Assembly: GCA_900473185.1 (NCBI GenBank)
Contig: UCKU01000026.1
Span: forward strand, 48,286 to 112,285
DNA: 64,000 bases
Direction: 5' to 3'
Origin: Hyphomicrobiales bacterium
GTDB taxonomy: Bacteria; Pseudomonadota; Alphaproteobacteria; Rhizobiales; Rhizobiaceae
The position numbers and the translations under genes were made by a program. A model generated the notes under the pieces. The model worked only from the letters and a program-made list of their open reading frames with translations, had not been told where the DNA came from and searched no databases. Below, piece after piece: positions 61,973-64,000 of this stretch; the first letter of the stretch is position 1, and every line of letters begins with the position of its first letter.

Positions 61973-63283
61973 ATGCAGACCAACTTCACCATCGCTCAGC
62001 TTGCCGATCCGCATGTGGCCGAATCCGAGCAGATCCTGCGCAAATGCGTGCATTGCGGTTTCTGCACCGCCACCTGTCCGACCTATGTTACGCTCGGCAA
62101 CGAACTCGACAGCCCGCGCGGGCGTATCTATCTCATCAAGGATATGCTGGAAAACGGCCGCGCGGCGGATACGCAAGTCGTCACCCATATCGACCGCTGT
62201 CTCTCCTGCCTTGCCTGCACCACGACCTGTCCTTCCGGTGTCGACTACATGCACCTCGTCGACCATGCCCGGGTTCATATCGAAAAGACCTATAAGCGGC
62301 CGTTCATGAACCGGCTGACGCGCGCCATTCTGGCGGCAGTGCTGCCCTATCCCGGCCGTTTTCGTGCAGCACTTGCGCTTGCCCGCATCGGCCGTCCCTT
62401 TGCCGGCCTGATGCGCGGGGCAGCACTGAAGCCATTTGCAGCCATGCTGGCGCTTGCGCCATCAAGTATTCCGGCGCCGTCGCCTTTTGCCCAGCCCGGC
62501 CGGCATGAGCCGCAGGCCGAACGCCGCGGCCGCGTCGCGATCCTCACCGGCTGCGCGCAGCCCGTTCTCGATCCCGCCATCAACGAGGCGACCATCCGGC
62601 TGCTGACACGGTTGGGCGTGGAGGTGGTCGTCCCCGAGGGCGAGGCCTGCTGCGGCGCTCTCGTCCATCATATGGGGCGCGAAGAGCAGGCTCTCGCCTC
62701 GGCCCGCGCCAACGTCGATGTCTGGACCCGCGAGATCGAGGCTGGCGGCCTCGACGCAATCATCATCACCGCCTCCGGCTGCGGCACGACGATCAAGGAC
62801 TATGGCCATATGCTGCGCCTTGACCCCGCCTATGCCGGCAAGGCGGCGCGCGTCTCGGCACTGGCCAAGGACATCACCGAATATCTGGCCAGCCTCGATC
62901 TGCCCGCACATATGCCGAAGGGCATCACAGTCGCCTATCACTCAGCCTGTTCCATGCAGCATGGGCAGAAGATCACCATGGCGCCAAAGCATCTGCTCAA
63001 GGCGGCAGGTTTTACCGTTCGGGATCCGGCCGAGGGCCATCTCTGCTGCGGCTCGGCCGGCACCTACAACATCCTGCAGCCGGATATTTCCGCTACCCTC
63101 AAGGCCCGCAAGGTCAAGAATATCGAGGCGACCAAGGCCACTATCATCGCGACAGGCAATATCGGCTGCATCACTCAGATCGGATCAGGCACATCAACAC
63201 CGATCCTACACACCGTCGAGCTTCTGGACTGGGCTTATGGTGGTGCTGTGCCTGAAAAATTAAGGGATTTGCCGCTAGCTTGA
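61973..63283 (+). CDS. glcF: Glycolate oxidase, iron-sulfur subunit
   Basis: 436 residues. Two 4Fe-4S ferredoxin motifs are clear: CVHCGFCTATCPTY near residue 24 and CLSCLACTTTCPSG near 77. Two CCG cysteine-rich domains follow, each ending in a CC pair (EACCGALVHH; HLCCGSAGTY), which bind a further Fe-S centre and pass electrons to the quinone pool. It is the last gene of glcDEF. Confidence 0.95.
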   Translation: MQTNFTIAQLADPHVAESEQILRKCVHCGFCTATCPTYVTLGNELDSPRGRIYLIKDMLENGRAADTQVVTHIDRCLSCLACTTTCPSGVDYMHLVDHARVHIEKTYKRPFMNRLTRAILAAVLPYPGRFRAALALARIGRPFAGLMRGAALKPFAAMLALAPSSIPAPSPFAQPGRHEPQAERRGRVAILTGCAQPVLDPAINEATIRLLTRLGVEVVVPEGEACCGALVHHMGREEQALASARANVDVWTREIEAGGLDAIIITASGCGTTIKDYGHMLRLDPAYAGKAARVSALAKDITEYLASLDLPAHMPKGITVAYHSACSMQHGQKITMAPKHLLKAAGFTVRDPAEGHLCCGSAGTYNILQPDISATLKARKVKNIEATKATIIATGNIGCITQIGSGTSTPILHTVELLDWAYGGAVPEKLRDLPLA

Positions 63284-63334
63284 GAGCACCGATTCATTGG
63301 CCGATTTCAGGGGCCGATCTCAGGAGTTCTGGCC

Positions 63335-63775
63335 ATGTGGCGTGGATTGATGGTGCTTGCCGTATTGCTCGGCGCGGCTGGTGTGGCGCACGCCGATGTC
63401 AGGTATTTCTGTTCTGCAGACGACAAGGATCTGCGCTTTACGCTCGAAAGCGCTTTTGAAGATGGAGGTGGTCACAAGCTGATCCATTTCCGTGGCGCGC
63501 TGATGCTCAAGGACGCCAATAAATCGAAGAACTTCGGCAAGCGGATCCTCGAATCGAAGGATTTGACAAACCGCTGGTCGCGCGATGGCGATCTGCGCCT
63601 GGAAGTTTTCACGATGGAAGGTACTGACGCTGAAAGCGAGTCTCTGGATCTCGCGGTTCTCGCCGGCGAGCACGGCAAGGCTTCGCCGAATTTCAGCGGC
63701 ACTTATGCTTTGCGCATCGAAGACAGCACAAGCTTCTTCATCGTCGAAGGCAAGGTGAGCTGCGGCACCAAATAG
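63335..63775 (+). CDS. Secreted protein of unknown function
   Basis: 146 residues with a signal peptide ~1-20 (WRGLMVLAVLLGAAGVAHA), then a mature domain with two Cys (near residue 26 in RYFCSADDKD and at the C-terminus VSCGTK) that could form one disulfide. The core contains KLIHFRGALMLKDANKSKNF and SGTYALRIEDSTSFFIVEG, a beta-rich outline. I do not recognise a family. It lies 51 bp after glcF but with its own start signals. A palindromic repeat follows. Confidence 0.7.
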   Translation: MWRGLMVLAVLLGAAGVAHADVRYFCSADDKDLRFTLESAFEDGGGHKLIHFRGALMLKDANKSKNFGKRILESKDLTNRWSRDGDLRLEVFTMEGTDAESESLDLAVLAGEHGKASPNFSGTYALRIEDSTSFFIVEGKVSCGTK

Positions 63776-63802
63776 TCCCGCATCTCTATCTCTTTGTTTT
63801 TA

Positions 63803-63847
63803 CACAATTCCGAACGCAAAACCGCTATATGCTTTTGCTGGAATTGC
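63803..63847. repeat. ~45-bp palindromic intergenic repeat (reverse orientation)
   Basis: Outer arms ACAATTCC and GGAATTGC and inner GCAAAACCGCT and GCTTTTGC arms follow the family, in the orientation of the 41875 copy. It lies between convergent genes. Confidence 0.8.
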
Positions 63848-63853
63848 TAGAGA

Positions 63854-64000
63854 TCACCAGTGGTAGGAAATACCGACGTTGACGGCGTTGGTGACGATGT
63901 TTGTCTTCAGGCGGTCGCCGCTGTCGATCGGAACGTCGACGCGCGAATAGGTGCCCTTGTATTCCACGAAGGTCGACCAATTGTCGGTGACGCGGAAGTC
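63854..64000 (-). CDS. Outer-membrane beta-barrel protein (partial, C-terminal 48 residues)
   Basis: The reverse strand, open from the window edge to a TGA at 63854, gives DFRVTDNWSTFVEYKGTYSR followed by alternating strands and the end AVNVGISYHW. The alternating polar/apolar pattern and the aromatic C-terminal residue are the outer-membrane assembly (BAM) signal, as in RopB/Omp25-like proteins. Most of the gene is outside the window, so the family remains open. Confidence 0.75.
   Translation of the reverse strand, partial: DFRVTDNWSTFVEYKGTYSRVDVPIDSGDRLKTNIVTNAVNVGISYHW

Overview
The window looks like about 64 kb of core chromosome from a fast-growing rhizobium (Rhizobiaceae, most likely the genus Rhizobium). 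The evidence is a RirA iron regulator, a phasin/acetoacetyl-CoA synthetase locus, a histidine tRNA of the alphaproteobacterial type (no encoded G-1, A73), six LysR regulators, high-GC codon use, and a repeated ~45-bp palindromic intergenic element. I see no insertion sequence, prophage, CRISPR array, transfer gene or secretion island. Both window edges cut genes: isocitrate lyase at the left and an outer-membrane beta-barrel protein at the right.

Layout. 1-2761: isocitrate lyase (aceA) divergent from a RamB/ScfR-type regulator. 2890-6959: a putrescine/polyamine ABC transporter (potFGHI). 7019-8917: an AsmA-family protein. 9080-15570: a polyhydroxybutyrate (PHB) locus with acetoacetyl-CoA synthetase, a structured small-RNA candidate, a 1198-residue PAS histidine kinase and a phasin, followed by tRNA-His. 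16003-18018: a lone HTH protein, a DUF4174 protein, a LysR regulator and a small monooxygenase. 18191-25963: mmsA, rirA and a dipeptide ABC transporter (dppABCDF). 26006-29411: gluconokinase, a D-amino-acid dehydrogenase-like flavoprotein, and a type III polyketide synthase coupled to an ICMT-type methyltransferase. 29585-33104: a TPR protein, an ECF sigma/anti-sigma pair and two secreted proteins of unknown function. 33105-33933: a gene-poor, partly AT-rich stretch next to tRNA-Gln. 34254-39641: a Ppx/GppA phosphatase with a basic tail, rlmE, a VOC protein, an MFS exporter and a Tat-type metallo-beta-lactamase-fold protein. 39817-47610: guaB, a membrane protein, LysR/SDR, MAPEG, a dienelactone hydrolase, TetR, LysR and a DUF1127 protein. 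47697-53009, mostly on the minus strand: a DUF937 protein, gshA, rsmE, a Pit phosphate transporter and a NUDIX hydrolase. 53267-58293: LysR with a divergent S-adenosylhomocysteinase-like protein, quinone oxidoreductase/LysR, and HxlR/DoxX. 58297-63775: LysR and the glycolate oxidase operon glcDEF, then a secreted protein.

Several genes meet in C2/C4 carbon use. GlcDEF makes glyoxylate from glycolate. AceA makes glyoxylate and succinate from isocitrate. Acetoacetyl-CoA synthetase and the phasin serve PHB turnover. MmsA feeds propionyl-CoA/acetyl-CoA from valine or inositol.

Most of the window is ordinary housekeeping and catabolic sequence. The items most worth checking are the repeat family (eight copies or remnants, mostly between convergent genes), the small-RNA candidate in the PHB locus, the TGTAAA site cluster between aceA and its regulator, the palindrome ahead of the phasin, the type III PKS/methyltransferase pair, the divergent adenosylhomocysteinase-like protein, and the GTAAT-rich stretch beside tRNA-Gln.
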